Shown: positions 12,101 to 24,785, counted from the stretch's first letter. The stretch is 64,000 nt of DNA from Lucifuga dentata (GCA_014773175.1 VXCM01002506.1:62001-126000), one strand, 5' to 3'. Made by a program: numbers and translations. The notes: a model not told the origin generated them from the sequence alone.

Positions 12101-13930
12101 GTAAGTTTAAAACCACATACGTAGCGTTTCTCTAGTGACATTTTCACGTGTCATTGCTGCAACTGCCAAGATAAATAATATAAAATATCTATAGTCAGAG
12201 GACTACAACTAACTTGCTATCTGTATCACTGCATCGTTATTCCGACCTTTAACTTGTGTCTCAACGTTAGCTCATTTGGTCCAGTTAACTAACCATAAAG
12301 TCTTTTCTTTTTCAGCAAAAATCAAGAAGTTTTTACCAAATAATTTTAAAATCCTATAGAAATAAAATTTACGATCACTTGTGACACAATTCAGCGATTT
12401 CTCCACAATCATTATCATGTTTGCATTTCCACGGAAATCAGATAATCTAAGCGATAAAGAGACACCCTAGACTCCTAAAATGGGCTTCTGGGCTTCCCAT
12501 TGAGTTTTGTAGGGATTCCCTGAAAAATGAATAGTATTTTTTTTTTATTTTTATTTTTTTATTTCAGGTCAATGAGAAAATCTTATAGAAATGACTGTTT
12601 GATCAGAGATTTCCTTCTCTTTGCTGTACCCTATCACTACATTAATGGTAGCTGTGCAATTCTCTATTACACCATACCTAGTAAAAACTATCTTCTTCCA
12701 TAAGCTGCTTAAGGGGTTAATGACTTAATGCGTGTTTATTTGTAGGGCCTTGACATGAAAATGTTAGGAACTTTTGTGTTATATCATACCTCTCATGATT
12801 GGCTGAATGGGACTGGAACACATGCAGTACATGTGAGTGTGAGTGTGTGTGAGTAATATGAGGAGTTGTCTTTCAAAGGAATCGTGGAATTGTAATTTTC
12901 ACTTTATTGTGGTGTGCTGATAGAGCTCTGTTATTTTGAGTTGACTTAGTATAATTGTAATATGATGGTAGGACTAAATAATATTGTTAAATGCTTTGTT
13001 TTATTTCTATATATCGTCACTTTGTGTCTGCAGTGGTTTCTCAACGTGACAGAGGCACAATCTTGTTTTATATAAAAGCCCCCATCATTGCCTTGTCAGT
13101 CCTTCTTAGCGTTCGTCTTTTGTTCGTTCTATAGCCGTATCATGTATCTTGCAGACTACCGTAAATTCCACTACACTGATTCCAAGTACATTATTAAACA
13201 TAGCTGTCCTGTCTCTCTCCCTCCACCCCATGCTCGGTGAGAAAGCCATGGATTCTGATTGAACTGTCGCCTTCCATTGCATCCCCCCCTTCCTGCATCC
13301 TGTCCCCAGGCATTGGAGTATAGCTTTTAAAATCTCTTCCGCGTGTCTTAATTGAAGTACATAATTTCCCGTTCAATTTCAAACCCCGTTTCCCCCCCTC
13401 TGACATCTCTGTCACCACAGCCTTATCTCCATCGTCACACACCAGTGCAGTGATGAAATGAAAAATACGTGGCAGCAAGAGTGGCACAAATACATGTGTA
13501 CATTGGTAGACAAATGGGGAGACCGTCTTTGTGGGCATTGATTTGTTTTTTTACCCAACCAATATGCATGGCTCTAGGTGTGTTTGTCTTTCTGCAAATG
13601 ATGCATCTGATGTGTTTCTGAATGTTTGTGTGTTTGAGGACACACAGTGAATACCCACTGTGGAATGCATAATGTGCTTACCGTGGGACCATATATGCAT
13701 TTATATCAGGCTCAAGGCCCAGGTTGTTGGTTAATGTGCTGCAGTTGTTAATCAGGTTGGGAGGCGCCTCCGATGTGACCTCGACACCCAGCTGGCTTAC
13801 AAACAGACACACACAGACCTCTGTTATAACTCCGGGTCAAGGGTCCTCCTTTCCATACACACGTCTGTCTTTCCAAAGGCATGCAGAGCAAGCAGTGAGG
13901 GACTGTGAAAAGATGTGGAAGGGGCCCTCT

Positions 13931-13931
<1 letters not shown>

Positions 13932-13975
<44 letters not shown>
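13932..13975. repeat. (TG)n microsatellite
   Basis: Uninterrupted TG run of about 44 bases within intron 1. Confidence 0.95.
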
Positions 13976-13979
<4 letters not shown>

Positions 13980-14245
13980 CTAGTGAATAGGCAAGCAAAA
14001 AGAAGTTCTAAAAGCCTGGTTACTGGAGGGAGACCACTAGTTTCTTAAATATCGGATAGTTAGGTCTGTATCTTCTCAGTCACAACTGTTTTTATAACCA
14101 TGGTGACCACCACTATGACCACAGCAGCTGGCTTGATTGGAGAACACTCTGGCAAATTGAAAGTGTGTGTGCAAGTGTTCAGTCACAAGTTCCAGGGTTA
14201 CTCTGAAAGCAAGGCACGTTTTAAGGTAATGAAGATTTAACCCAT

Positions 14246-14281
<36 letters not shown>

Positions 14282-16774
14282 CCTTCTTACATGTGTTTCA
14301 GCCAGTGGATTAGAATAGTATAAAAGGCTACTGTTGCTATGTGTGGATCCCAAGAGAATTCATAAACTCATAACAATTCATAACTGCAAGGAAAATGTAA
14401 GTTGTCAGTCAGTTCCATCATCAAACAATCTAGGCTTAGAAATTGAAGTTGAAGCATTTTGGAACTCTAATTTAGCTTATCTTTGGGTGCTTCTCAGTGT
14501 AGAGAGACCCAATTGAGAATTCAGTCTGCCATACTGGAACTCCAACTAATAGATTATGTTGCATGCTACTTTTGCCATTTTGACAACATACTGGCAAGAA
14601 ACCTCAAAACCATTTTGGCTCTAGATCCAGCTAGACTGTTGGCATCTAGACATTGCTTTAATTAGAGTGTATTATAACAAAGCCATGAGGACAAACCTTG
14701 GCAGCAATTTTGGCTGCAACCCCTAATCACGAAAGGGACAGGATCATTTGTTTAAAAGGAAACCCAAGACTTACTTCCCCTTATCTGACCCTTTACAGAC
14801 CAAACATGAGTACTAACCTAGTCCTCAGGTTGCTATCATTAGCCTACCGGGACAAACTGAATTTGGGCTGTCTTGCCTTGTGTCCCCTTACACCATTTTT
14901 GCTGTTGTGTTTTGCTTTTCCAGTTTTGTACAACAAGTTAGCCTTTTGCCTCGGGGACTACAGTTCCAAAACGGTTCATTCAATCCCTTGTCAAACCTTT
15001 AGCGTTGACCCTAGTAAATTCCACTTAGCTACGCTTTCGGAAAAGTGGCATCTGTCATCTATCCCCTTTTCCCTGTCATTGACCTTGGCCATCCCTGACT
15101 GTGGTCGAGACTGAGCCTGTGATTATGAGGCTTTTTAAACAACCGGCACAGTCTTGATAGATAACATGCTTGACACCACTGCGGGATGCTGTTCCAGCAG
15201 GGGGGGTGTTGACAGTGGAATCAGCTGGATTCAGTGGGAGGTTCACAAAAGCTATTAGCCTCTTCTTCCTTCACTCTGTGAGGGCTATTTTCAAGTCGAT
15301 GTTTGCAGGATAAAGAGTTGCAAGACAGTTTTATTTGGTATGACAAGAGCATTGCAAGTGAAATATGTTCTTTTGTATGTGTGTGTGTATGTGAATGAGA
15401 GAGTGAGACAGGGGAGTGTATGTTGACTGTGCTGTTGGCAGTAGTAACAGTAGGTAGCCAGGAAGCCAGAAATAGTTGTTTCCTCAGTTGGACAGACATC
15501 GCCCTGAAAGCAAACAGAACCAGTCTGTCATTTACACTTCCAATTGCTCTGTGGAATAGGTTTTCTGTGAGATGTGGTCTGTGTGTATGCGTACGTGGTG
15601 TAAAAAATTTAGTTTGCCATTGGTGTGAGTGGTTCAAAACAGTGTCACTGGTCCTTAAGAGTGACCGTGCTCAGCTTTGGTATGAGGAGGTACACAAGAA
15701 AAAAAAATCTTTCTGTGCCATATATTGATGATGCTCTCCATCATGAATACCACTTTTCTTGATTGTAGAGGTGCTTGAACGTGGCTATAGAGCATAATTA
15801 TTAATATTTTCATAAGATATCCTGCAATTTTTCTAGCGTTAAAACAAAATTGCAGCAACCAGTAACATCAAGATGCAACAACCGATTTACCCCATCTACC
15901 ATCTGCTTAAACGGTTTATTGGTGATGTGATTCCATCCTGCAAGTGGTTTGAATGGTGATGTTTGAGTAGTTAGCTCTGAGTAGCAGCCTGGTATGACAG
16001 ATCAAACACGGGCTGAGCCTGCGTTCATTATTCCGTCATACAGCTTTGTGTATGAAACAGTTATAGGAGAGCTGCAACTGAAAAGTCCTGCATGGTGGTT
16101 GAGAGGGGGGTAGTTCTGTGTAACCCCTCCCCCTGTTCAGCTTGTGTGCCAAGAGAGGGGGCGGAGGCGTATGGGGCCCATCGGGGGGTATGGGGGAGGC
16201 AAAGCTGAAGCCAGCGAGCTGCTGCCTGTGAGTGTTGGCAGGAGTCCAGGGGAATGTTCAGTGTGCTGAGGTTTGGCGGGGGCCTCCTTCCTCCCTCTGC
16301 ACCATGTCGGCTAATTGGAGAGACGTGGAGAAAGAGAGTGGCATCACATGGACTCTGTCAGAGACAGACAGGATTTCCAGCCTTCAAAGTTCCCTTTCCC
16401 AGCTCCAAACTAATAATATACTGCCTTACTTATTAGATAACAAGACTTGGGCCCTACAGAACCTTCTAAGCTCTGAGTTAAAGCTATGTAAATAGCACTA
16501 GCGAGGACTGCCTGGCCCTGTGCCGGGGCTTAGACTCGTAAATCATTTGTTTGCTGTCTGTGATTGTTTATCACCTTAACATCAACTTGACAATAGTCAG
16601 GTGTTTACTTTTATTGTGTATTTTGATTATTTTTGACAACACTTTTAAATTATGACTCAGTTAATTGTTGTACAAAATAGCATTGATTATGGGTTGACAT
16701 GATTTTAAGAATAGAGATTGGCATGAACTAATTCATTTTAACTGAATATTGTGTGTTCAGTTCCAATTCCAAAA

Positions 16775-16887
16775 CCTAATTCTGAAATTAACTTATTAAT
16801 TTCAGAATTAGGTTTATTAATTAAATTAAATTATTCCAAAACTAATTCTGAACCTAATTCCAAAGAGTCCAAGGACTCTTTGGAATT
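16775..16887. repeat. Two adjacent perfect inverted repeats
   Basis: The first has 17-bp arms (16775-16791 and 16796-16812, CCTAATTCTGAAATTAA) with a 4-base loop. The second has 15-bp arms (16856-16870 and 16873-16887, AATTCCAAAGAGTCC) with a 2-base loop. Between and around them, CCTAATTC and CCAAAAC motifs recur, so the whole block is one compound palindrome. It may be the fold-back core of a small transposon or a mutation-generated palindrome. Confidence 0.85.
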
Positions 16888-17829
16888 TGGTTCAGTATGT
16901 TGTGGACCTACTCAAAAAAATAACTGTAGGTCGTATGATCAAGAGCAGGATCTGAAGTGCATTTCTTGTGTGTGTAGCTAAAGGTATCATGAACCTGCTG
17001 TATATCACATGATGACAGATTCCACAAACTCCCTCACTCTTTCTCATTTCCCCTTTAAGAGGTAGTCTTTATGTAAGTATCTTCAAAAACATCCTATATT
17101 TTTTTCCCCCGCTTGATCAGGATGTGTGTTATTATGCTTATGCTATTGCCAACCTGTAAATTGCTGATCTCATGTATGTGGGTTCATGGGAAAAGTGGTC
17201 AGTTTTAGCATAACCTTGAAGGGAGTAAAGCGTAGTTCATTTTTCTTGGCATGCATTCTTTGTGTAGATGTGCATCCATATATTTAATTTGGTGTATAGA
17301 TTTCTGGCAGTTTCGTGGAGGCAGGCTGTGAAGCAGATAAAGGTTAATTCACTTGCAGACGCTGCTTATGTTTAACTCCTCCCAACCAATCGATTTGTAG
17401 TTGTACAAAACAAAGCAGATTCAGTCGAGCCACTTTCTAACTTGGATTTTGCTGTCATCCTCTAGCATATCAATGTTTTTATCCAGTGTGTATTACTCCA
17501 GCACAAATGCATTGATTTTTATTTTGCTTGGTAGTCATAGGAATAACATCTATATACTGTAGCTGTATAAACAATATATTTAAAGTTTTAGTTTTGTCCC
17601 CTACTCAATGCAAGTAAGAAATACAGAAATTAAAGGTATAAAAAAAAAATACAAACAAGATAGTTGATAGTGGATTCCATTTAAGCCTATTTCAAGTGTA
17701 AATGATAACGCTCCATATATTGGAATTCAATATTTGAATTGGTTTTCAGTTGTTTGAGTTAATTCCAATTCACTATTAAAAATCCATCACAGTGAATAAG
17801 ACGTCTATTACATTTTTTTTTCGAAGTTT

Positions 17830-18156
17830 CTTAATTTCACCGGTCCAACATGGAGCCACATCAAAGAAAATGTATTTCTCTGCCAGGGATATAGTCCCAG
17901 AAGAAAAGATGGCTTTTACCGAGAAATTAAAACGTCCATGCCTTTGTAATCATGCTTAAGTGTTAGTAGGTGAAACATTGAATTTTAAGGTATATATCAA
18001 CTGAGCGTTTGATTTTGAAAGATTAGGGAGTTTAGCAAAATAACACAAAAACTAATATATGGTTTTATGTTTTGGAAAATGTTGGCAGCAAAGTAACATG
18101 TACGCGGGTAACATTTATTGGGCTCAACCATGAAAAACCATCAGTGGGTCCTTTAA
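17830..18156. mobile_element. TTAA-flanked long-TIR element, copy A (partial)
   Basis: This copy keeps the right-hand part of the family: the conserved interior (GGGATATAGTCCCAGAAGAA, then TTTTGAAAGATTAGG) and a right terminus GGTCCT followed by TTAA at 18153-18156. The left inverted repeat is missing or too decayed to recognise. See the copies at about 30.4, 36.8, 40.8, 54.8 and 61.7 kb. Confidence 0.7.
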
Positions 18157-18815
18157 TTAATAAATGCCAGCAAACACTGAAATGTATTGTTTTGGTTCTG
18201 GGTGGTAAAGTTTGAAAGCTCTGTTCAAGCCCATTAAGAGAAGGCAGCCATTGTATTAATGCTAATAACGCTTCATAACCATCCAGAAATTCCAGGTCTT
18301 TAGACAGGAATTCACTACGCAGCCTCTGAGCCAGCAGACAGGCCAAGACATAAAAACAAATGAGGGGAAAATGCAGGCGTATGCAGAACACATGTTCATA
18401 AACACGGACAAACATGATGACTCGCTCTGCTTGACAGCGTCTTGAATTCAAACTTTTGCGCTGTATTGGCTGGCAGAGAGCAGGCCTGCTTGGTCTTGTG
18501 TATTGTGTTATTTTCCTTTTTTAATGAGCTGCCACTGTGTTAAAGTTTCATATCGACTTGGCAGAGGAAGCAGCTGAGACGCTCTGTGCTAATTTTCTAG
18601 AAGCAAACCTCAAAGCTGTTATTTATAGCTCAGCTCTGATTCTCGGTACCCAATTCTTCCGACTTTCCGCCTCCATCTTACGACCCACCTCACCTCCCTT
18701 TTTTTCCTCCATCACCCCCTCCCCAGCCTCTCGCCTACATATTCCTCCAACCAAGAGAATGACTGCTGCTGTTCATCGAGCAGGTCCAGTCTCGTAGCAA
18801 TAAAATCACTTGTAT

Positions 18816-19520
18816 GAATGAATGAATGAATACATTTTTATTATTGTGTCATGCATACATCATGCCCAGACACCAATTTTTCATACAAACCAGATCCAGT
18901 GTGGTACAGATTTTGCAGATACAGTGATGCTAAACTTTGTTAAACAAATAAGTTAAATTAGAATTTCTTATACATTGTGAAGTCACATCCACATCAATAC
19001 ATGACATGTCTAACTATGAAGACAGAAATCTCTCTGTCTGTCTGTCTGTGGCACCAATTTCTCTAGAACCCAGCACTGTATGAAGTTGAAACTCGGCAGG
19101 TTTATTGCTCAGGACCCAAGAACGTACAGTGTTGCGTACAAAGTTGTTTGGATGAGCGGGTCTCGAATTGAGCTGTGCCGGTAAAAAGTAGTACACGCGG
19201 CAGGATACCCTGGCGTGGTGGCAGGATACACTTCGGGCATAGCAGCATATGCTCCGCTCCACAGGACAGTCCATCAAAACAATTCATCTTGCCTTCATTT
19301 CCAGGGCTGTGGAAACAAAATTAGCCAACTTAAAAACCTTAAAATTAAATAACAAATCCATTTTTTCATTGTCACTTCACCAAAATATTTCTGGATCTTG
19401 GTCAAATGTTTCATTAAATGTTGGTCCTCTTAGATCATCATAGCAGGTACAATACAAAAGAAAATGTGACTCGCTCGCAGCTTCTCCTAGCTCACACAAC
19501 TTGTATATTCTCACAAGCCA
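18816..19520 (-). mobile_element. LINE 3' fragment, copy 1, with insertion
   Basis: On the minus strand, about 19516-19284 encodes a decayed C-terminus of a non-LTR retrotransposon protein. It has the zinc-knuckle-like pattern KLCELGE..SESHFLLYC..YDDLR, then, after an in-frame stop, VFKLANFV..ALEMKAR. Comparable endings (C-x-x-G-x-x-x-D/S-E-x-H-F-L-x-x-C-x-x-Y-x-x-x-R) are typical of fish LINE open reading frames. The 3' end shows a (TTCA)n-type tail near 18,816-18,835. A separate roughly 245-bp module (19,015-19,270) interrupts the 3' UTR. The element is clearly inactive. Confidence 0.6.
19015..19270. repeat. Dispersed ~245-bp module, copy 1
   Basis: It starts near CAGAAATCTCTCTGTCTG and includes TATGAAGTTGAAACTCGGCA, GCTCAGGACCCAAG and GGTAAAAAGTAG. 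The same ordered blocks recur at 21,080-21,312 and 21,505-21,690, each about 80-90% alike by eye. It lies inside the LINE 3' UTR of copy 1 and is absent from the second LINE copy at 23.5 kb, so it was inserted after the LINE. The family is unknown to me. Confidence 0.75.
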
Positions 19521-21079
19521 TTCTCCACCTGCTTAAAGCGAAGACGGCATGCGAAGAACGCAACAAACCAAGCAACCAGTGAGACTGGTGTGCGTGTGTG
19601 TGACTGATGGGGAGAGACATACAAATTGTTATTACTGCTTATCAACTGTGGAATTTACAGACTTGTTTTCCCCCCCAATCCATTCAGGTTGAGTAAACAC
19701 AAATGCACACCCACGCAGCAGCAGCAGGTATAGAGGAATTATTCCCTTGGTAATGGCTGTCGCTGATAATGTTCCATGTAATAAGTTTTAAGAGAGCCTG
19801 TGGCTTTCCTAATGCCACAGGAATGGGTGGCTGGGTGAATGGTAATGGTGGAGGACAGAGAATTTACCACATTCTGTGACCACGACGTGACCATATTACT
19901 TTTCTGCAGAGAAAGGAAAGTCACTCCTCTTCTTCCTCCTCCTCCCCCTCCTCCCCCTTTCCCCCCTTCTCTCCTCTGTGATTGGTGTTGTGTCGGCAGT
20001 CAGTCTGTCAGCCTCTCAGAACACGTGAAACTGAATGTTTGCCTCGCAGCACTTTTCCCATTTTGAGTTCTCTCTCTCTCTCGCTCTTTGTGTCTATCTT
20101 TCTTTGTCTACCTCTGTCTGATCGCGGGCACAGCACTTTTTTGTATTCATTTTCTTCCTCTGTCACCCTCGCATCATTTTTTGTACTCCCTTTTAATGTG
20201 TAAGGATATTTCAATGGCTCCTGTACGTTTTTGTTTTTTTTTTTACCTGTTTGCCAATCTCAGCCATACATCATTCTTGTTGTGTTTTTCATCTCCTTTA
20301 TTTCTCCAGTAAGGATTCTCTCTTTTCTTCCAGCAGTCTCTCTTCTTTCTCTCTGTGCCCTGTTTGGCTCTTCGGCTGCTGTCATGCTTAATTGGTGTTA
20401 CTCTGCCTCTGCTTTCATCCTCCACCTGATTTTTTTTTCTTTCCTATCCTCAGCTCTCCTCCTGCATTTCTCACCTCCCCCTCTGCTTCATGCCTGGCAG
20501 AAAATGACCGGTATCAGACATACTTCCTCCTGCCCGTGTGTGTATGTGCGTTCTTATGCGAATGTGTGTGTTGTGTGTCTCAAGCCTTTAAATTCTCGTA
20601 CAGTGTGTTCCTGTTGTCGTGGAGCCTTTACTATAGCTGGACTCTGTATTAAACTCACCTCACTGTGCAGTTTCTGAATTTCCCAGCAGTCCCAGTTTGC
20701 TGAGACTTTGGATGTTTTCCTTTTCTATGCTATATTCTGAAGCAAGGCCAATAAATTGATGTAGGATCAAAGGTCTAGGTAAAGGTGGGACTATTGTACG
20801 TAGTATTTTCTGTGGAATTTTGTTTGTAAACACAGAAGGATGATGACAGTTTTGGCTTTAAAGTCCCAGATTTGCCTCTGGGTCTATTCCAGCATCGCTG
20901 CCTTCTTTTTTTATACTTTTTTTTTTTTTTTTTTNTTTTTTTTTTTTTTTTTAAGAAGTGTGGCCCCTGTTCCAGTTATAAATGTGGCCATGTTATGTCA
21001 CCCAAGGTGATCCAAGTCCCTGTTAAATGACTTTCTGTTGTCTTATAAGCCACTAACCCCAAAACACAACATATCTAAC

Positions 21080-21312
21080 TATAAATCCAGAAATCTCTGT
21101 CCGTCCATCTTTCTGTCTGTGGCACCAATATCTGTAGAACCCGGCACCGTATGAAGTTGAAATTCAGCAGGTTCATTGCTCAGGACCCAAGGACTTTCAG
21201 TGTCGCGTACGAAGTTGGTTGGATGAGTGGTTCCCAAATTGAGCTGCGCTGGTAAAAAGTAGAGCACGTGGCAGGATACGCTCTGGGCGTGGCAGCATAC
21301 GCTCTGCTCATC
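21080..21312. repeat. Dispersed ~245-bp module, copy 2
   Basis: It is collinear with the module at 19,015-19,270 (same blocks in the same order and orientation) and is followed immediately by two tandem 87-bp units. Confidence 0.75.
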
Positions 21313-21320
21313 GGACACTA

Positions 21321-21490
21321 ATGGCAAGCTGCAGCACACATCATAAAGTCCGGTCCAGTACAACCAGGCATGTTTTCAACAAGCACTGCACTGCTCCATG
21401 GGCACTTATGGCAGGCTGCGGCGCTCACCATAAAGTCCAGTCCAGTCCAAACACGCACGTTTTCAACAGGCACTGCACTCGTCTAACTAT
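21321..21490. repeat. Tandem ~87-bp unit, two copies plus a third at 21,750
   Basis: Units begin ATGGCAAGCTGC (21321) and ATGGCAGGCTGC (21408). Each continues through CATAAAGTCC, GTTTTCAACA and GCACTGCACT. A third, slightly decayed unit lies at about 21,751-21,826, after copy 3 of the larger module. The larger module and this unit therefore look like parts of one composite repeat. Confidence 0.7.
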
Positions 21491-21504
21491 ACTCTTTGCC
21501 CTAC

Positions 21505-21690
21505 CATCAGAACCCGGCATTGTATGAAGTTGATATTCGGCAGGTTTATTGCTCAGGACCCAAGGGCTGCAGTGTCGTGTGTGAAGTTGTTTGGATGAGC
21601 TGTTCTCGAATTGAGTTGTGCCGGTAAAAAGTAGTCCACGTGACAGGATAGGCTCCGGGCACAGCACATATGCTCCAGTCCAGTACCACG
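21505..21690. repeat. Dispersed ~245-bp module, copy 3 (5' shortened)
   Basis: It starts at ATCAGAACCCGGCA and keeps the TATGAAGTTGA, GCTCAGGACCCAAGG and GGTAAAAAGTAG blocks, but lacks the leading TCTGTCTG stretch of the other copies. Confidence 0.7.
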
Positions 21691-23449
21691 GTCTCAACCC
21701 TACCCCATACTGCAAACAAAGCTAGCTCACGAGGACGTCCAGAACAAAATTACGGCAGGCTGCGGCACACACCACAAAGTCTGGCCCGTTCCAAACAGTC
21801 ACATTTTGAACAGGACTGCACTAGTTTTGACTGATTGCAGCGTCATGCTGCCAGTGAGAGGAAACCTGATACTTGTTGGCAGTTTTGAGACAGTCCAGGG
21901 TCACTGCTAGTAGCAGCAGCACTGAGTGAGAGGGAGAGGCAGCTAAGGATATGGCTGGGGGGCACAGGGTTCAAAAGGATGTCTAACTTTGGCACCGACT
22001 GTGTCAGCTCAAAAGGCAGCCCCCCTCTTTCTCACATTTCACATGACAACGACTGTTTTCCTGCCATGCTGTTTCCGACCTTTGGCGACATTGACAGCCA
22101 TTATACTGTAACCTTCCCCAGTTCATTGACTCGCAGGAAATTAGATAAATAATAAATCCAGGGATGGGTGGGTGCATTGTTGTTGTTATTGTAGTCATAA
22201 CTCCATTATTGTAGTTCAGTGCCCCCTGCTTCCCTTTATCCCGAATTTCCTCTCATTCTCAGCAGGAACAGTAGCACTAGTTGGAAAGTGAAAGATTGGA
22301 GGTTACCAGGGCACAGCATCAGGGCAAATACTCTGACACTAATGTCCTAAAACAATTCCCAATAATTTAATGGCAATTTTAAGCATTTTTAATCCACGTC
22401 TCTTTATTTGCTTCCATGTTCTTAGTGCGTCTCAGCCCCAACTATTTTCATCCTCGTTTTTCCATTTACCCAGGAGAGAATGATTGAAAGACGCACACGT
22501 ATAGATTACAAATACTACTCATTCCTCTGTGTCATTTTTTTCTCTGTTTCACACAATTATTTGTATGTGCAAAACCACACACACAAATACACACATAATT
22601 TGAGCTCTTATTTATTACCTGAGGGCTGCCTCCTATAGCTGCTGAGATAGCACAATGACAAACACACACAGACTCCTCAGTATGCAAAATTGGTGTGTGT
22701 GTGTGTGTGTGTGAGAGAGAACGAGAGGATCTGTGTGAGGGAGAAATGAGCATGAAAACTAGATGGAGGATAGAAGGTCACATACTAGGCATGTCTTCTG
22801 TGTTTTGTTTTAGCTTTTAGATTTAGCACCATTGAGAACAATTCAATCCCCCCTCCCGTCTCTCCGTCTCCCCATCTGTATGCCTGTCTGTTCTTGTCTC
22901 CTAGTCTGTCTTTTTCCTCTTTTTTTCCTGTCGCCCCTTTACTGCCAAGACTCTTTGCCCAACCATCAGTCTCTGTGAGGCGTCCCTGTCCCTTTGATTG
23001 ACAGCTCCTTCCCCAGTTGCACAGTGGGGAACAGGTCTTTCTTCAGCACCCTATCATGAAAGTTATGATTCATTCATACATTCAGATTTTGATCCACAGC
23101 CAGACACATATCTGTTTAGACTACCTGTCGCCAGACTGCCAATCCTTTCTTTTCTCTTTTTTTTCAGTCTCTGTATGGTTTTTTCTCCAGATTATTTAAC
23201 GAGTTTACTCATTTTCAAAAACATTTCCAAATGGAATCTGTTTCACCCATGGCACAGATAACTCATGCTCCACCGAGAGCCAGTGGAAAAGGTCCATGAT
23301 ATGAATGAACACTCTTACCACTTGGCATTCTGTGAGAGAAAGCCAACTTATTCAGGTGTGTGTGTGTGTGTGTGCACGCGTGCATGTGTGCGTAGACTCT
23401 TTACCGGATGGTTAGCAAAGAGAAATAGGCTGATAGAGATGATTGAATG

Positions 23450-23830
23450 ACTTTATTTGTACGTTTTGAGGAGAGAGATTTCATTGAATGAATGAATTGA
23501 TTCTGTTTAGTATCATATACATATATATATGATAAAATGCAATATCACTGTATCTGTATAACTTGTATTATATCCAGTATGTATGTGTATATATATATAT
23601 ACTGTATGCCCAGTCCACATGGGTTTACAAGACACTGTTTACATACATATGGGATATAATACAATTTATACAGATACAGTGATATTATATTTAATCAAAG
23701 AAAATAAAAAAGAGCAAATAAGAATTTCTTGTGCATTGTAATCATTAAACGTATTAATGAAATAAACCATCTTGCCTTCTCTTCCAGGCTTTGGAAGCAA
23801 AATTAGCTAACTTAACTTTCATTGATTTGA
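23450..23830 (-). mobile_element. LINE 3' fragment, copy 2
   Basis: On the minus strand, about 23812-23754 encodes KLANFASKAWKRRQDGLFH and a stop, the usual basic ending of a fish LINE protein and homologous to copy 1 at 19.3 kb. The 3' UTR shares CAGATACAGTGAT and AGAATTTCTT..CATTGT blocks with copy 1. AT-dinucleotide hairpins (23,518-23,535 and about 23,590) lie in its distal part. The element is 5' truncated and inactive. Confidence 0.6.
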
Positions 23831-24684
23831 CATAGTGCTGTATAATAGAGCAGTATCTGTTGCCATTAGTGAGGGTTATGCACAGACACACACACACACA
23901 CACACGTGAAGTCCCTTTGGCCTTGCTCATACCTCTAATAGTTTCCAGGAGCCGTCACTAAAGCTGAGCCAAAGGAAATACAGGCTGAAGTGAAGGTTTT
24001 AGTTTTTCTGGCCCCCAAGTTAGCTATCCAGCTAACTAGATTCATGCCCTTTGGAAGCAGATCTTGAGAAAAGATTATTGATCTTTAATTTTTTTGTCTT
24101 GCTCTCAGTCTTTTTTGAAATCCATTATCTTCTTGCTGTTGTCGTCTTGTCTGTAAACCTGTCCTTTCACACTGGCCTTTACACTGATCTTTCCTCCCTC
24201 CGTCTATCTCTTACTTGTTTACTGCTTTTCCTTTTCATTAATTTTGATATTTTTTCTCCCTTTTTCTGTCTTATCCTTCTCAGTTTTTCACCGTGAGGAA
24301 AGTGTTTCTCAGAAGTGCTTGCCATGATTTATGAATGAAGTGGTGACTGCAGATGAAACAGTTTTTCCAGACACTGAGTACACTTTAGCTCTGACTTAAA
24401 TTCAGATCTAAAGGAAGGGGTTTCAAGTTTATATGCACGGTGTGAATATTTGTTTAGGAAGAAAACTGGATTTTTTCTTTTTTTTTTTTTTTNTTTTTTT
24501 TTTTTTTTTGGCCATTTTTGCTCTTTGTACATGGATAATGAATGTGCCTAAATGTCATGTATGTGCAATAGGCACAATGGTCTACAAAGTTGTAACAGTG
24601 GGAAAAAAAAAGTTTCTAAGCACTTAAACAGAAAGTTAGCCCTTCATGTTTAACTCATCGCTCTTTTCCTTTTTGATTGGGCAG

Positions 24685-24785
24685 CTGAAAGAAGCTAGCA
24701 ACAGAAGAAAGAGAACCATTTGATGGAAGAAAAGAAAAAGAAAAAACAAGAAGAAAAGACCAAGAAGGACACCGCTCAGAAAAAG
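24685..24785 (+). CDS. tnrc6c: tnrc6c exon 2, first coding exon (codons 1-21)
   Basis: The acceptor follows a pyrimidine tract ending GGGCAG (24,684); the donor is AAG|GTGAAA. The first 38 bases are 5' UTR with an in-frame TAG at 24696-24698. The ATG at 24723 has G at +4 but T at -3, so its context is only moderate. It encodes a highly charged peptide starting [12 protein letters not shown], the conserved TNRC6 start, and ends in phase 0. Alternative AG acceptors at 24,698 and 24,704 would remove the stop. They would open the frame upstream to codons reading [11 protein letters not shown], resembling the EEQLMEE seen in TNRC6A/B. Confidence 0.88.

Larger units (their letters stand above)
12101..24684 (+). 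other. tnrc6c: tnrc6c intron 1 (12.6 kb)
   Basis: The intron begins with GTAAGT and ends with a pyrimidine tract and GGGCAG before exon 2. It contains a TG run (13,932-13,975), poly-T runs, inverted repeats at 16,775-16,887, one copy of the TTAA-flanked repeat (17,830-18,156), LINE fragments (18,816-19,520 and 23,450-23,830) and a triplicated module (19,015-21,830). A GC-rich patch at about 16,080-16,330 might be regulatory. No other gene is supported. Confidence 0.6.

Noticed and set aside
16232..16495. GC-rich patch with ATG 16304 in good context and a 63-codon frame, possible alternative first exon
   Set aside because: The frame has no family similarity and no good splice donor follows inside it. 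It could be an intronic regulatory patch, but a coding call is not supported.
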